Source: Bacteroides sp.
GTDB taxonomy: Bacteria > Bacteroidota > Bacteroidia > Bacteroidales > Bacteroidaceae
Reading direction: 5' to 3'
Assembly: GCA_019416685.1 (NCBI GenBank)
Contig: DXWV01000102.1
Location: 1-7,068 of the forward strand
Length of the DNA stretch: 7,068 bases
Made by a program: the position numbers and the translations under genes
In this document: positions 6,880-7,068 of the stretch, one piece after another
Layout: each line of letters begins with the position of its first letter
How positions within the stretch are numbered: position 1 is the first letter of the stretch
The notes under the pieces: generated by a model
Database searches by the model: none
Seen by the model: only the letters and a program-made list of their open reading frames with translations
What the model was told of the DNA's origin: nothing

Positions 6880-6985
6880 ATTTACGATTTGACTATTTAC
6901 GATTTACGACTGAAAAGACATCAGACTTATGGTTGAATGAACGAAGTTTTATCAATCGTAAATCGTAAATGATCAAATCGTAAAT
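6880..6985. repeat. Long inverted repeat of TTTACGA heptads in the regulator's leader
   Basis: The left arm, 6880-6911, and right arm, 6954-6985, are complementary at 29 of 32 positions around a 42-base spacer. Each arm is three copies of a 7-base unit, TTTACGA on the left and TCGTAAA on the right, with one 8-base variant unit at the same relative place in each arm (6888-6895 and 6970-6977). In the leftward transcript the second arm ends directly at the start codon, so the whole ribosome entry site lies within the stem. No Shine-Dalgarno sequence is present. Confidence 0.85.
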
Positions 6986-6988
6986 CAA

Positions 6989-7008
6989 TATTGTGCTCGT
7001 ACACAATA
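6989..7008. promoter_or_regulatory. Candidate LacI-type operator
   Basis: TATTGTGCTCGTACACAATA is a 20-bp palindrome with 7-bp perfect outer arms and a central CG, the layout typical of LacI-family operators. It lies about 17 to 37 bases downstream of the predicted start of the LacI-type gene's transcript, where a bound repressor would block transcription. Binding by this regulator is inferred. Confidence 0.6.
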
Positions 7009-7029
7009 ATAATATTAATATTTTCGACA

Positions 7030-7037
7030 CAAATATA
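7030..7037 (-). promoter_or_regulatory. Promoter of the LacI-uxaA unit, -7 box
   Basis: Leftward, these bases read TATATTTG, an exact TAnnTTTG box. The -33 position holds TTTTCG (complement of 7056-7061), one base from TTTTG. Transcription would start near 7025 and give a leader of about 145 bases that includes the palindrome at 6989-7008 and the long hairpin at 6880-6985. Confidence 0.6.
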
Positions 7038-7038
7038 T

Positions 7039-7066
7039 AACAATTTTTGTAATTACGAAAATTGTT
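7039..7066. promoter_or_regulatory. Near-perfect 28-bp palindrome overlapping the -33 region
   Basis: AACAATTTT at 7039-7047 is complementary to AAAATTGTT at 7058-7066, and the centre GTAATTAC (7049-7056) is itself a palindrome; only the pair 7048/7057 fails. It covers the -33 region and upstream of the LacI-type gene's promoter. Its even, AATT-centred form differs from the CG-centred site at 6989-7008, so it may serve a different regulator, possibly shared with a divergent gene to the right of the window. Confidence 0.5.
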
Positions 7067-7068
7067 GT

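Overview
The window reads as chromosomal DNA of a gut-type Bacteroides or a close relative in the Bacteroidales. The evidence is an A+T-rich composition, near absence of Shine-Dalgarno sequences, five promoters with the Bacteroidetes -7 box TAnnTTTG, and protein families typical of that group (paired short ChrA proteins, NhaC-type antiporter, LacI-type regulator beside altronate dehydratase). The genus is inferred from these features, not proven.

Layout. Bases 1-132 hold a terminator for a rightward gene lying outside the window, then a promoter. Bases 133-1202 are two rightward genes that overlap by four bases and encode the two halves of a short-chain chromate-type transporter. A two-way terminator at 1219-1257 separates them from ispE (1272-2096, leftward), an isoprenoid (MEP pathway) gene. 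Further right, everything is leftward: a 97-codon piece of a PAS-domain sensor protein (2315-2608), an NhaC-family antiporter (2749-4047), altronate dehydratase uxaA (4281-5771) and a LacI-family regulator (5815-6879).

How the genes work together. The regulator and uxaA are 43 bases apart with no promoter visible between them, so they probably form one transcript and the regulator probably controls hexuronate (galacturonate) breakdown at the altronate to 2-keto-3-deoxygluconate step. A CG-centred 20-bp palindrome just downstream of the regulator's promoter is a good candidate for its own operator. The antiporter has its own promoter-like box and may be a separate unit. The Chr pair and ispE are unrelated neighbours.

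The most unusual content is non-coding. Two intergenic regions, between uxaA and the antiporter gene and in the leader of the regulator gene, each carry a long inverted repeat whose arms are built from 7-base tandem units. The unit sequence differs between the two, but the design is the same. The second element ends at the regulator's start codon. I see no defence system, CRISPR array, insertion sequence, tRNA or rRNA, and apart from these repeat elements the window looks ordinary.
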